DNA of 64,000 nt from Ruminococcus sp. (GCA_004556705.1 SFGA01000005.1:1-64000); one strand, 5' to 3'. Positions 1 through 7,879 are shown, numbered from the stretch's first letter. Notes: generated by a model from the sequence alone, not told the origin. A program made the numbers and translations.

Positions 1-54
1 AGCCGGGAACAGGAGGTAGAAATCTTCTACCGCTTTATCGGCAAAATCGAATGA
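1..54 (+). CDS. C-terminal 17 residues of a large serine recombinase (partial)
   Basis: Frame 1 is open from the window edge to a TGA at 52-54 and ends in REQEVEIFYRFIGKIE. This closely resembles the end of the DUF4368 region of clostridial serine recombinases; the full recombinase at 20846-22543 has the comparable stretch [15 protein letters not shown] near its own C-terminus. The rest of the gene lies upstream of the window. Recombinase genes of this type normally sit at the very end of the element they move, which fits the broken gene that begins about 35 bases later. The family assignment rests on 17 residues only. Confidence 0.6.
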   Translation, partial: SREQEVEIFYRFIGKIE

Positions 55-90
55 CACATCTTGAGATACCCAACAATATCTTTAACTAAG
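55..90. other. Probable element end / recombination junction
   Basis: These bases lie between the recombinase stop and the point where the XRE reading frame becomes recognisable. The XRE frame has a TAA at 83-85 and an AGG (Arg) at 89-91 where members of this family have the conserved Trp codon TGG, so host sequence appears to resume at the GG of that codon. Large serine recombinases join DNA at a 2-bp core, which would fit. The exact junction is inferred, not shown. Confidence 0.4.
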
Positions 91-589
91 GGAAACTGGA
101 AAATCATTACCCGATGCCTCTTTAATGCCGGAATTATGCAAATTGTTAAAAATCACAATCAATGATTTGCTTTGTGGGGAGGTTGTATCCGTGGAAAATT
201 ACAACGAAAAAGCAGAAAAGGCTTTACTCGAAATGGTAAAGAAAGAGGAAATGCAAAATAAAAAGCTGATGATGTATGAAAATGTTATCGGCTTCAGTTC
301 TACTATTTCTTTTCTTATACAAGTTCTTGTCGCCGTGTTTTTTGTAAAGAATACAACCGCACAAATATTATTATTTATATTGGCTTTCGCCTTTTTGATA
401 GTCGGCGTTTCATTTGCATTGAAAATCGAAGCAGAAACAGGTTATTATGAATGTCAGAAATGTCATAACAAATATGTACCGAAGTACAGTTCGGTATATT
501 TTGCAATGCATTTAGGCACAACCCGTTATATGAAATGCCCGAAATGCGGTAAAAAATCTTGGCAGAAAAAAGTTATGAGCAAGGAATAA
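89..589 (+). pseudogene. 3' part of an XRE-type regulator with zinc ribbon, interrupted by an integrated element
   Basis: From codon 89 the frame reads ETGKSLPDASLMPELCKLL, the second half of an XRE helix-turn-helix; the intact paralogue at 62916-63635 has ISRWETGKGYPDVSSLMAL at the same place. About 30 N-terminal residues (helices 1-3 and the Trp) are missing. After the HTH come a charged linker, two hydrophobic segments (around FSSTISFLIQVLVAVFFV and AQILLFILAFAFLIVG) and a four-cysteine zinc ribbon (ECQKCHNKY...KCPKCGKK). An internal ATG at 125 could allow translation of a 154-residue fragment without a complete DNA-binding domain. No other damage is seen, so the interruption looks recent. 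Confidence 0.7.
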
Positions 590-605
590 AAGTAACCGCA
601 ATTTC

Positions 606-773
606 AGCCTCCCTTGTGTAAAGGGCGGTGCCGAACGAACGTGAGGCGGAGGGATTGTAAGGTCGATTTTATATGAATTTGTAAAATCCCTCAGTCATTT
701 TTTTGTTCCAAAAAAAACGACAGCTCCCTTTACAAGGGAGCCTGTGTCGGACAGGGCAAGCCTTGTCCCTACG
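606..773. repeat. Intergenic palindromic repeat block
   Basis: The block begins with CCTCCCTTGTGTAAAG and GAGGGATTGTAA (around 606-660, repeated in the same orientation at about 63750-63804), then has an arm ATCCCTCAGTCATTTTT followed by GACAGCTCCC and a short GGACAGGGCAAGCCTTGTCC hairpin ending in CTACGG. Related arms recur at 990-1160, 7576-7790 and 63920-63955. The open frames across it are by-products of the palindromes. I see no gene between 590 and 1818. Confidence 0.7.
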
Positions 774-878
774 GTACGTCGTCGTTTGCTTCGTATCGCT
801 CGCAACAGCCTTTGGCTGTCTCTCACTCACTGTGCAACTCCTCCTTTTCCGCAAAAATCACGCTCGGCTCGCCTGTTC

Positions 879-1160
879 GGTTGTAAACGCACTCACGACG
901 GCTCACTGTCGCTACCAATTTTTGCAGTTTGCGGACAACCGCAAGGGTTGTCCCTACGGCTTTCATCAAATGAAAATACTCGTAGAATAAAGCCTTCCTC
1001 TGACGAGGAAGGTGGCACGCCGCAGGCGTGACGGAAGGAGAGAAAGCAATAAATATGAAACTTTCGTTATCTCTCCCTCAGTCATTTTTCAGAAGAAAAA
1101 TGACAGCTCCCTCGTCAGAGGGAGCTTTTGACGGACAACCGCAAGGGTTGTCCCTACGGT
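879..1160. repeat. Second intergenic repeat block, partly shared (inverted) with the right window edge
   Basis: Bases 879-960 (starting TTGTAAACGCACTCACGACG) reappear as the reverse complement at the right end of the window (about 63950-64000). Bases 990-1160 form a larger palindrome with arms TTCCTCTGACGAGGAAG and CTCCCTCGTCAGAGGGAG around a GGAGAGAAAGCAATAAA ... TTATCTCTCC stem, and end in the hairpin GGACAACCGCAAGGGTTGTC. The same 3' hairpin occurs at 941-960 and 7763-7785. The sequence is non-coding and highly structured. Confidence 0.7.
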
Positions 1161-1187
1161 TATGCGTAATTATTGGTTTACGGTAAA

Positions 1188-1818
1188 AGATTGTATGGGT
1201 TCGAATCCCATTAACAACTCACAAAAAAACAAGGCATAGCAAACGCTACACCTTGTTTTCTTGGCGGAGAGCAAGGGATTTTTCGGCGTACTGCCGTACG
1301 CCTTCGTATCGCTTCGCTCTTTAACCACGGACTTTCAAACAGTCCACCGGACTGTTTTCATCGGCGAAGCCGACCGTCCTTGTTCGAATCCCTTGCTTAA
1401 AATCACACAAAGAAAAACAAGGCATAGCAAACGCTACACCTTGTTTTCTCTGGCGGAGAGCAAGGGACTCGGCTCACTTCGTTCGCCGAAAAGTTTGCTA
1501 CGCAAACTATCCTGATTATAGACTTCTTTTGACAAGACTTCGTCTTGCAAAAGATTGTAAGGGTTCGAATCCCATTAACAACTCACAAAAAATAACGGTA
1601 CAGTGTTATTCACACTATACCGTTATTTCTTGGCGGAGAGCAAGAGATTTTTCGGTGTACTGCCGTACGCCTTCGCATCGCTTCGCTCTTTAACCACGGA
1701 CTTTCAAACAGTCCACCGGACTGTTTTCATCGGCAAAGACGACCGTCCTTGTTCGAATCCCTTGCTTAAAATCACACAAAGAAAAACAAGGCATAGCAAA
1801 AGCTATACCTTGTTTTCT
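1188..1818 (-). repeat. Tandem array of three tRNA-Ser 3'-end copies, each with its own hairpin
   Basis: Downstream of tRNA-Ser (minus strand) the 3' end of that tRNA, TCCCTTGCTCTCCGCCA on the minus strand, recurs three times: complement at 1262-1280, 1451-1467 and 1631-1649. Each copy is followed by a hairpin like the one after the real tRNA (CAAGGTGTAGCG ... GCTATGCCTTG in two units, a different ATAACGGTA-type stem at about 1592-1628). Units one and three also hold an inverted T-arm copy, TTCGAATCCCTTGCTT, at 1383-1398 and 1752-1766, so each is bounded by inverted tRNA sequence. Plus-strand T-arm-like GGGTTCGAATCCC motifs occur at about 1198 and 1561. No unit has a D arm or anticodon arm, so none is a functional tRNA. 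Confidence 0.75.
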
Positions 1819-1911
1819 TGGCGGAGAGCAAGGGATTCGAACCCTCGAAACCGTTTTGGCGGTTTACACGATTTCCAATCGTGCTCCTTCGACCAGCTCG
1901 GACAACTCTCC
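1819..1911 (-). tRNA. tRNA-Ser (anticodon GGA)
   Basis: The minus strand reads GGAGAGTTGTCCGAGCTGGT, then an anticodon arm CACGATT-GGA-AATCGTG, a long variable arm (TAAACCGCCAAAACGGTTTC), a T-arm GAGGGTTCGAATCCC and acceptor GCTCTCC-G-CCA with encoded CCA. The length is 93 nt, a class II tRNA. The acceptor stem pairs GGAGAGT/GCTCTCC. A terminator-like hairpin lies at about 1786-1815. Confidence 0.95.
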
Positions 1912-1961
1912 GTGTTACCTGTGATATTATATACGATTGTTTGAAAAAAATCAAGTGTGAA

Positions 1962-1990
1962 TTGCAATGAATAATTTTTTGTTGTATAAT
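1962..1990 (+). promoter_or_regulatory. Probable sigma-A promoter for the solute-binding protein gene
   Basis: TTGCAA at 1962-1967, a 17-nt spacer and TATAAT at 1985-1990. It lies about 50 nt upstream of the ATG at 2044, which is preceded by GGAG at 2035-2038. Confidence 0.55.
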
Positions 1991-2043
1991 ATCTAAAAAC
2001 AAGTGTAGATTAATAGCTTTGTGCTTAAAATATCGGAGTTAAT

Positions 2044-3633
2044 ATGTTTAAGAAATCTGTTTGCGTTATCACTTCTTTGATTTTAATAATGCTGTCGTTC
2101 TGCGGTTGCTTCGGCAGGGGAAAGGCGAACAAATCCTTTGCTGTGCCGATTATCGGCGAGCCTACGAGCCTTGATCCGCAAATTGCAAAGACCGACAGCG
2201 AAAAAATGATAGTCCTCAACTGCTATGAGGGACTTTTCAGAATAAATAAGGACGGAGCAATCGAAAACGGCGTCTGCGAGAGCTATACCGTGTCTGACGA
2301 CGGCTTGCGGTACACCTTTAAGCTTCGACAGGACGCTCAATGGGCACTTTTCTCGGGACACAAAAACGTTTTAGGGGAGAATTACGCCGATACATTTGAT
2401 ATAAACGTTTATGCCGAGGATTTTGCGTTTGCTTTTGACAGGATTTTTGACCCTGCCATAAATTCGCCCTATTCTGCACTCTTTTCGTCCGTAGCCTCTT
2501 ACAGCGCAGACGATAAATACACATTTTCTATTACTCTCAATTCAAAGGACGATAATCTGCTTTACAATCTTGCTTCCGCAGGTGCTGTTCCGTGTGATAG
2601 AGAATTTTACGAGCTTACGGGCGGAAAATACGGACTTGACGCCAAGTATTCGCTTTGTAACGGTCCTTTCAACGTCGGCAAATGGATTGACGGCACATCT
2701 ATCAGAATTGACCGCAACAATGAATACAGCGGCGAAAACAAGGTTATGCCCTCGTCTGTAACATTCTATGTGAACACAAGCCGTGATGCCGTTGCGGATA
2801 AAATGAACAACGGTATTTATGACGTTGCGTATCTAAACAATCTCAACTATTCACGCATTACCGATAAATCGAGCTTTAACACACAGAGCGTTGAAAACAC
2901 GGTTTATTCGTTTATATTAAATCAGTACGACAAATATCTCGGAAATAAAAACATCAGACTTGCCCTCGCATATTCTGCCGATTTGTCGCTTGCAGGCACA
3001 ATTTCCGAGGACATTAAGCCTGCCGTAAGCTTTGTTCCCCCGTATTGCAAGGTTGGCACAACGCAATATACTCCGTCGGATGCGACGGGCTCCGTATATA
3101 CCTTCAATTCGACAAAGGCTAAGCAATATTTTGAGCAGGGTCTGCTTGAAATAGACTCGTCAAGCGTTGAGCTTGAAATTAAATGCACCGAGGAATACGA
3201 AACCTTTGTCAAGCAAATCGTTCAGGTTTGGCAAAAAACGCTGGGTGTTAAATTTGCCGTTACCGTAAGCGTAGCAGCAGGCGACGAGCTTGATTCAACG
3301 GTAGCTTCGGGCAATTATTCGGCTGTGTTTTATCCGTTTACCGCAAACACCGTCAATGCAAATGAATTCCTTGAAAGCTTCAGCAACAACTCAAAGCTGA
3401 ATTATAAATCGGATCGCTTTGAAGCCGCTTTACAGCAGGTCAGAGCTTCCTCACGGGATAATTCTCAGCTTTTGGCAAGCTGCAAAAACGCAGAAAGCGT
3501 TTTAATCGACGAAGCGGTTATGCTTCCTGTTATATATGAATACAGCTATTTCATTCAAAGCAAGGGTGTCAGCGGAATATATTTCTATCCGACAGGGGAT
3601 ATAATGTATTTTATCAATGCGGTGAAGAAGTAA
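2044..3633 (+). CDS. ABC transporter solute-binding lipoprotein, family 5 (oligopeptide type)
   Basis: The 529-residue product begins with a lipoprotein signal peptide: MFKKSV, a hydrophobic stretch and the lipobox LSFCGC, so it should be anchored to the outer membrane face through Cys about 21. GEPTSLDPQIAKTDSE followed by LNCYEGLFRINKDG is the start pattern of the SBP_bac_5 (OppA/DppA) family, and YTVSDDGLRYTFKLRQDAQW matches its next conserved block. Family members bind peptides, nickel or other small ligands; the sequence does not tell which. No permease or ATPase genes are adjacent, so it is an orphan that must share a transporter or act as a sensor. The VanZ-like gene starts 1 nt after its stop, so the two are probably co-transcribed. 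Confidence 0.85.
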   Translation: MFKKSVCVITSLILIMLSFCGCFGRGKANKSFAVPIIGEPTSLDPQIAKTDSEKMIVLNCYEGLFRINKDGAIENGVCESYTVSDDGLRYTFKLRQDAQWALFSGHKNVLGENYADTFDINVYAEDFAFAFDRIFDPAINSPYSALFSSVASYSADDKYTFSITLNSKDDNLLYNLASAGAVPCDREFYELTGGKYGLDAKYSLCNGPFNVGKWIDGTSIRIDRNNEYSGENKVMPSSVTFYVNTSRDAVADKMNNGIYDVAYLNNLNYSRITDKSSFNTQSVENTVYSFILNQYDKYLGNKNIRLALAYSADLSLAGTISEDIKPAVSFVPPYCKVGTTQYTPSDATGSVYTFNSTKAKQYFEQGLLEIDSSSVELEIKCTEEYETFVKQIVQVWQKTLGVKFAVTVSVAAGDELDSTVASGNYSAVFYPFTANTVNANEFLESFSNNSKLNYKSDRFEAALQQVRASSRDNSQLLASCKNAESVLIDEAVMLPVIYEYSYFIQSKGVSGIYFYPTGDIMYFINAVKK

Positions 3634-3634
3634 A

Positions 3635-4093
3635 ATGAGTAATAAAAGAAAATTTCTTATAGTGCTTTCGTGGACATTGGTTGTAGCTTGTATGGTGACA
3701 ATTTTTATGCTTTCGGCTCAACCGGCAAACGCATCTTCGGAGGCGTCAGGCTCTTGTATACAATGGATTTATGATTTGTTTGGTATAAGCCTTAGCCAAC
3801 ATTTTGTAAGAAAAACGGCACACGCATTGGAATTTTGCGGTCTGTGTCTGCTGTTCAATTTAGCGTTCGGTGCAACGACCTTGAAATTCAAACCGCTTAT
3901 ATCCTTTATATTGACCGTGCTATATGCGGTATCGGATGAAATTCATCAGATGTTCGTTGACGGCAGAGCGTGTATGTTTAAGGACGTCCTAATTGACTCG
4001 GGCGGTGCTGCCGTGTGCATTATTGTTTTGTCAATCGTTTATTTAATATATAAAAAACACTGTGGAAAAAGAGGAAAAGTATGTCAGTTTTAA
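3635..4093 (+). CDS. VanZ family membrane protein
   Basis: The product has 152 residues with about four hydrophobic segments. The VanZ-like pattern is visible: FMLSAQPANASSE near the N-terminus, RKTAHALEFCGLCLL, SDEIHQMFVDGRACMFKDVLIDSGGA, then a last membrane segment. The family is named for VanZ, which raises teicoplanin resistance; most members have no proven function and occur in genomes without vancomycin resistance genes. No van genes are nearby, so nothing here points to resistance. It overlaps the next gene by 13 nt, suggesting translational coupling. Confidence 0.85.
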   Translation: MSNKRKFLIVLSWTLVVACMVTIFMLSAQPANASSEASGSCIQWIYDLFGISLSQHFVRKTAHALEFCGLCLLFNLAFGATTLKFKPLISFILTVLYAVSDEIHQMFVDGRACMFKDVLIDSGGAAVCIIVLSIVYLIYKKHCGKRGKVCQF

Positions 4094-5322
4094 GACCTTT
4101 CAAAGCAATCAGACCGAAAAAAGAGTATGCAAGCAAGGTAGCCGCTTTACCTTACGACGTTATGAACTCCGAGGAGGCTCGGGAGATGGTTAAGGGAAAT
4201 CCTTATTCCTTTCTCCACGTCGATAAGGCGGAGATAGACTTGCCGAAGGATACCTATATTTACAGCGAGGAAGTCTATGACAAGGCTTACGAAAACCTTT
4301 CTTCGCTTGTATCGGACGGCGTTCTTCAGCAGGACGAAAAGCCTTGCATTTACATCTATGAGCAGACAAGAGAGGGCAAGGTGCAAACAGGTATTGTCGG
4401 CTGTGCTTCTATTGACGATTATATGAACAACGTAATCAAAAAGCATGAGCTTACAAGAGCCGATAAAGAGGCTGACAGAATACATCACGTTGATACTCTT
4501 GACGCAAACACAGGTCCCATTTTCTTGGCTCACCGTAAAAACGATATACTCAAAGAAATCATTACCGATTGGAAAGAGTATCACGAAGCGGAATATGATT
4601 TTGTTTCTGACGGAGTTCGTCAAGAGGTATGGGTAATTGACGACGACAAGGTTATCAACAGGATAACCGAAGAATTTTCAAACATTCCGTCCTTGTATAT
4701 TGCAGACGGACACCACAGAGCCGCTTCTGCCGTTAAGGTAGGACTTAAAAGACGTGAGGCAAATCCGAATTATACAGGCGACGAAGAATTTAACTTCTTC
4801 CTCTGTGTTGTGTTCTGTGCGGACGACCTTGCGATTATGGATTATAACAGAGTAATTGCAGACCTCAACGGCAATACAAAAGATGAGTTTATAAATAAAA
4901 TTTCCGATAAATTTGAGGTTGAAAAGGTTGGTAATTCCGCTTACAAACCCGAAAAACGCCACACCTTTGGTATGTACCTTGAAAATGAGTGGTATTGCCT
5001 CAAAGCGAAGGACGGAACATTTGACGAAAAAGATCCCGTAAAGAGCCTTGATGTTTCGATTTTGCAGAATAATCTCATTTCTCCTATTCTCGGAATTGAC
5101 GACCCGAGAACAGATAAGCGAATTGATTTTGTCGGCGGTATTAGAGGGCTCGGCGAGCTTGAAAGACGTGCCGACAGCGATATGAAGCTTGCGTTTTCAA
5201 TGTATCCGACCACACTTGACGAGCTTATGGCGATTGCGGACGCAGGACTTATTATGCCTCCGAAATCAACTTGGTTTGAGCCGAAGCTTTTAAGCGGTTT
5301 ATTTATTCACGAATTGCATTGA
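4081..5322 (+). CDS. DUF1015 family protein
   Basis: The product has 413 residues and starts VLRPFKAIRPKKEYASKVAALPYDVMNSEEAREM, the typical opening of DUF1015 (PF06245) proteins. Further conserved stretches are YIYEQT, LYIADGHHRAASA (ADGHHR is the family hallmark, about residues 208-213) and the C-terminal GLIMPPKSTWFEPK. No activity is established for the family that I know of; the HH motif suggests metal or phosphate binding, which is inference. It is cytoplasmic, with no signal peptide. The ATG at 4081 lies inside the end of the VanZ gene, preceded by GAGGAAAAGT. Confidence 0.85.
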   Translation: MSVLRPFKAIRPKKEYASKVAALPYDVMNSEEAREMVKGNPYSFLHVDKAEIDLPKDTYIYSEEVYDKAYENLSSLVSDGVLQQDEKPCIYIYEQTREGKVQTGIVGCASIDDYMNNVIKKHELTRADKEADRIHHVDTLDANTGPIFLAHRKNDILKEIITDWKEYHEAEYDFVSDGVRQEVWVIDDDKVINRITEEFSNIPSLYIADGHHRAASAVKVGLKRREANPNYTGDEEFNFFLCVVFCADDLAIMDYNRVIADLNGNTKDEFINKISDKFEVEKVGNSAYKPEKRHTFGMYLENEWYCLKAKDGTFDEKDPVKSLDVSILQNNLISPILGIDDPRTDKRIDFVGGIRGLGELERRADSDMKLAFSMYPTTLDELMAIADAGLIMPPKSTWFEPKLLSGLFIHELH

Positions 5323-5383
5323 AAAAACAAAAGGTATAGTGTATAATACTCTGTGCCGAAAACAAAATAAAGGAATGAAATAA

Positions 5384-6478
5384 ATGAAATTAGGAATAGT
5401 AGGCTTGCCGAATGTCGGTAAAAGCACACTTTTTAATGCTATTACAAACGCAGGCGCACAGTCGGCAAACTATGCTTTCTGTACAATAGAGCCGAACGTC
5501 GGCGTTGTCGATGTTCCGGATTACAGACTTGATAAATTGGCTGAGATGTATTCTCCCGACAAGGTAACTCCCGCTTCAATCGAATTTGTTGATATTGCAG
5601 GACTTGTAAAGGGTGCGTCAAAGGGCGAGGGGCTCGGAAATAAGTTCCTTTCGCATATCCGTGAGGTTGACGCAATCGTTCACGTTGTAAGATGCTTTGA
5701 AAACGACGATATAATTCACGTTGAGGGTTCGATAGACCCTGTAAGAGATATCGAAACCATAAACCTTGAATTGCTTTTGTCGGACGCTGAAATTCTTGAC
5801 AGAAGAATTGCAAAGGCTGAAAAAGAGCTTAAAGGCGATAAATCACTTCAAAAAGAAGTTGATTTCCTCCACAGGCTTAAATCGGAGCTTGACAGCGGCG
5901 TGAATGCAAGAGCTGTTGAAGCGGACGAGGAAGAGGCTGAAATACTTTCGGGTATCGGCTTGCTTTCGGCAAAGCCGGTTATCTACGCTTGTAATATGAG
6001 CGAGGACGATTTTAAGAATAACATTGAAACCAATGTACGCTATAATGCAGTCAGAGAGCTTGCGGCAAAGGAGGGGGCAGAGGTGCTTCCGATTTGCGCA
6101 GAGCTTGAAGCTGAAATTTCTTCACTCGATAAGGAAGAAAAAGAAATGTTCCTTTCCGATATCGGCGTTGATAAGGGCGGACTTGACCTTTTAATTCAGC
6201 GTTCATACGACTTGCTCGGTCTTATGTCCTTCCTCACGGCAGGCAAGCCCGAGGTCAGAGCGTGGACGATAAAAAAAGGCACAAAAGCACCTAAGGCGGC
6301 AGGAAAAATTCACTCCGATATTGAAAGAGGCTTTATTCGTGCCGAGGTTGTTTCGTTTGATGACCTTATGGCGCTCGGCTCAATGCAGGCGGCAAAGGAA
6401 AACGGCAAAATTCGTTCCGAGGGTAAGGACTATATTATGCAGGACGGCGATATTGTCCTCTTTAGATTTAATGTTTGA
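5384..6478 (+). CDS. ychF: Redox-regulated ATPase YchF (Obg family)
   Basis: The 364-residue product is full length for YchF/OLA1. It shows the P-loop GLPNVGKST at residues 6-14, the G2-G3 region with [20 protein letters not shown], and NMSE in place of the usual NKxD, which explains why this family prefers ATP over GTP. The C-terminal TGS domain is recognisable ([20 protein letters not shown] and [13 protein letters not shown] to [13 protein letters not shown]). YchF proteins bind ribosomes and are linked to stress responses. The gene has its own upstream region of 61 nt with a TATAAT-like box at about 5342-5347, and tRNA-Arg follows 16 nt after its stop. Confidence 0.97.
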   Translation: MKLGIVGLPNVGKSTLFNAITNAGAQSANYAFCTIEPNVGVVDVPDYRLDKLAEMYSPDKVTPASIEFVDIAGLVKGASKGEGLGNKFLSHIREVDAIVHVVRCFENDDIIHVEGSIDPVRDIETINLELLLSDAEILDRRIAKAEKELKGDKSLQKEVDFLHRLKSELDSGVNARAVEADEEEAEILSGIGLLSAKPVIYACNMSEDDFKNNIETNVRYNAVRELAAKEGAEVLPICAELEAEISSLDKEEKEMFLSDIGVDKGGLDLLIQRSYDLLGLMSFLTAGKPEVRAWTIKKGTKAPKAAGKIHSDIERGFIRAEVVSFDDLMALGSMQAAKENGKIRSEGKDYIMQDGDIVLFRFNV

Positions 6479-6494
6479 TAAAATTTGATTATCA

Positions 6495-6571
6495 GCGCCC
6501 GTAGCTCAGTTGGATAGAGCGTCAGACTCCGACTCTGAAGGCCGCTGGTTCGACTCCAGTCGGGTGCGCCA
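6495..6571 (+). tRNA. tRNA-Arg (anticodon CCG)
   Basis: GCGCCCG acceptor strand, D arm AGCTCAGTTGGATAGAGC, anticodon arm TCAGA-CTCCGAC-TCTGA with CCG, T arm CTGGTTCGACTCCAG, acceptor CGGGTGC-G-CCA. It is 77 nt with encoded CCA and all stems pair. Confidence 0.96.
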
Positions 6572-6604
6572 GAAAATCTCTCGTTCAAAGAACGGGAGAT
6601 TTTC
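6572..6604 (+). terminator. Hairpin directly after tRNA-Arg
   Basis: GAAAATCTC at 6572-6580 pairs with GAGATTTTC at 6596-6604 with further pairing inside. It starts at the base after CCA. The T run lies inside the stem rather than after it, so it may serve processing as much as termination. Confidence 0.6.
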
Positions 6605-6778
6605 AGTTCTATTCGCCTTGCGGCGAGTTCTATTGCTACGCAGTGATATACAGCTTTCAGCCGAGTGATATTGCCTTGCGGCAGTTAAAGAGGCGAATAG
6701 AATATCACTGCGACGAAGTCGCAATATCACTTTTGCCACAGGCAAAAATATCACACCTAACAAAGTGAGGTATATCAC
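6605..6778. repeat. Left 174-bp direct repeat of the four-helix-bundle element
   Basis: It runs from AGTTCTATTCGCC to GGTATATCAC and is about 90 per cent identical to 7188-7360. It is a chain of short hairpins (CGCCTTGCGGCG, GCCTTGCGGC, GCGACGAAGTCGC, TTTTGCCACAGGCAAAA) separated by six copies of a 7-mer: two as GTGATAT, then four as ATATCAC. Confidence 0.85.
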
Positions 6779-6808
6779 AAAAAATTTACTATATATTAGA
6801 GGTGTAAT

Positions 6809-7165
6809 ATGGCTGAAAGTATTTTAAGAAATGAATCTAAAGACTTTGCAAAACGCATAATTCTTTTGTGTAAAGATATTAAATCTACAACAAAAGAAAC
6901 GGTATTAACAAACCAACTTTTACGCTCCGGCACATCAATTGGAGCTAATATTTACGAAGCACAATATGCTCAAGGTAAAAAAGACTTTATTTCAAAATTG
7001 GAAATAGCACAAAAAGAATGTTATGAAAGTGAGTATTGGATGGAATTGTTATTTGAGACAGGTTATATTACCGAATCAAAATACAAGCCGCTAAAAAATC
7101 AGTGCGGCACAATTCGCAGGATGCTTATTTCTTCTTTAACAACTGCAAAGAACAATAAAAATTAA
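6809..7165 (+). CDS. Four-helix-bundle protein, S23/IVP family
   Basis: The product has 118 residues and is almost entirely helical. The family core is clear: LRSGTSIGANIYEAQYAQGKKDFISKLEIAQKECYESEYWMELL, matching the 23S rRNA intervening-sequence protein family, whose fold is shared with the Avd proteins of diversity-generating retroelements. Family members are basic and thought to bind nucleic acid; no enzymatic activity is known to me. AGAGGTG precedes the ATG well. The gene lies exactly between two 174-bp direct repeats, 240 nt after a tRNA gene, and is more AT-rich than its neighbours. No reverse transcriptase or rRNA is near, so it is neither part of a DGR nor an rRNA intervening sequence here. 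Confidence 0.85.
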   Translation: MAESILRNESKDFAKRIILLCKDIKSTTKETVLTNQLLRSGTSIGANIYEAQYAQGKKDFISKLEIAQKECYESEYWMELLFETGYITESKYKPLKNQCGTIRRMLISSLTTAKNNKN

Positions 7166-7187
7166 CAAAGCTGTGTGAAATTTATTT

Positions 7188-7360
7188 AGTTCTATTCGCC
7201 TAACGGCGAGTTCTATTGCTACGCAGTGATATACGGCTTTCAGCCGAGTGATATTGCCTTGCGGCAGTTAAAGAGGCGAATAGAATATCACTGCGACGAA
7301 GTCGCAATATCACTTTTGCGAAAGCAAAAATATCACGCCGAACGAAGTGAGGTATATCAC
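7188..7360. repeat. Right 173-bp direct repeat of the four-helix-bundle element
   Basis: Same orientation and same internal order as 6605-6778: hairpins alternating with two GTGATAT and four ATATCAC motifs. The tip sequences of several hairpins differ between copies while the stems stay paired (TTTTGCCACAGGCAAAA against TTTTGCGAAAGCAAAA), which suggests selection on structure. Confidence 0.85.
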
Positions 7361-7410
7361 TAAAAAATAATGAAAATGCGGTTGCCTGTGAATGTGAAAT
7401 TAACATCTAA

Positions 7411-7879
7411 CGGTGTAGGGCGGTGGCTTGCTGCCGCCGAGGAAATCAACGGGTATATAATAATTAACGGTTACTATCGAAATTGAATTCAACATCATAT
7501 CGTAGGGACAGGGCTTGCCCCTGTCCGCAAGAAATTTGATTTATAATTACATTTACGGGCAGCCGCATATTCAGGCTCCCTCTGACGAGGGAGCTGTTGA
7601 GCGTAGCGAAACTGAGGGAGAGAAAGCAATAAAAATCAAATTTTCGTTATCTCTCCCTCAGTCATTTTTCGCCGTACAAAATCGGCCGCTACGCCAACAA
7701 ATACTCCCTTTATCCGCCACAGGCGGCGGTCGCATATGTTGCCTGTCAGAGGGAGCCTGTGTCGGACAACCGCAAGGGTTGTCCCTACGGGTGTGCGAAT
7801 ATTTTAATATCATATTATCAAAAAAATGTTATAAATCAGCGACAATTTAACGGCGGCAGCAAGCCACCGCCCTACCGTG
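7411..7879. repeat. Composite intergenic repeat bounded by a 25-bp inverted repeat
   Basis: GTAGGGCGGTGGCTTGCTGC (7415 onward) continues for 25 bp and occurs as a perfect reverse complement at about 7851-7875. Between the ends are CAGGGCTTGCCCCTG-type hairpins (7508-7525) and the CTCCCTCTGACGAGGGAG palindrome family seen at 990-1160. The stretch from 7366 to 8072 holds no credible gene. Confidence 0.65.

Noticed and set aside
669..1031. Overlapping open frames of 61-95 codons on both strands
   Set aside because: They run through palindromic repeats, have biased compositions (runs of Arg, Ser, Leu), no ribosome sites, and overlap one another.
1261..2002. Frames of 76-113 codons across the tRNA-Ser region
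   Set aside because: They translate tRNA fragments and the tRNA itself; repeated units explain their similarity to each other.
3635..4093. Glycopeptide resistance determinant (VanZ)
   Set aside because: Only the VanZ-like domain is present and no van ligase, dehydrogenase or sensor genes are linked; the family is widespread without resistance.
4147..4623. 158-codon frame on the minus strand
   Set aside because: Antisense to the DUF1015 gene, no family resemblance, no promoter or ribosome site.
6809..7165. Avd protein of a diversity-generating retroelement
   Set aside because: No reverse transcriptase, template repeat or variable repeat nearby; the flanking repeats are non-coding and lack adenine-directed variation.
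6605..7360. CRISPR array
   Set aside because: The 7-mers and hairpins do not form equal repeats with unique spacers, and no cas genes are present in the window.
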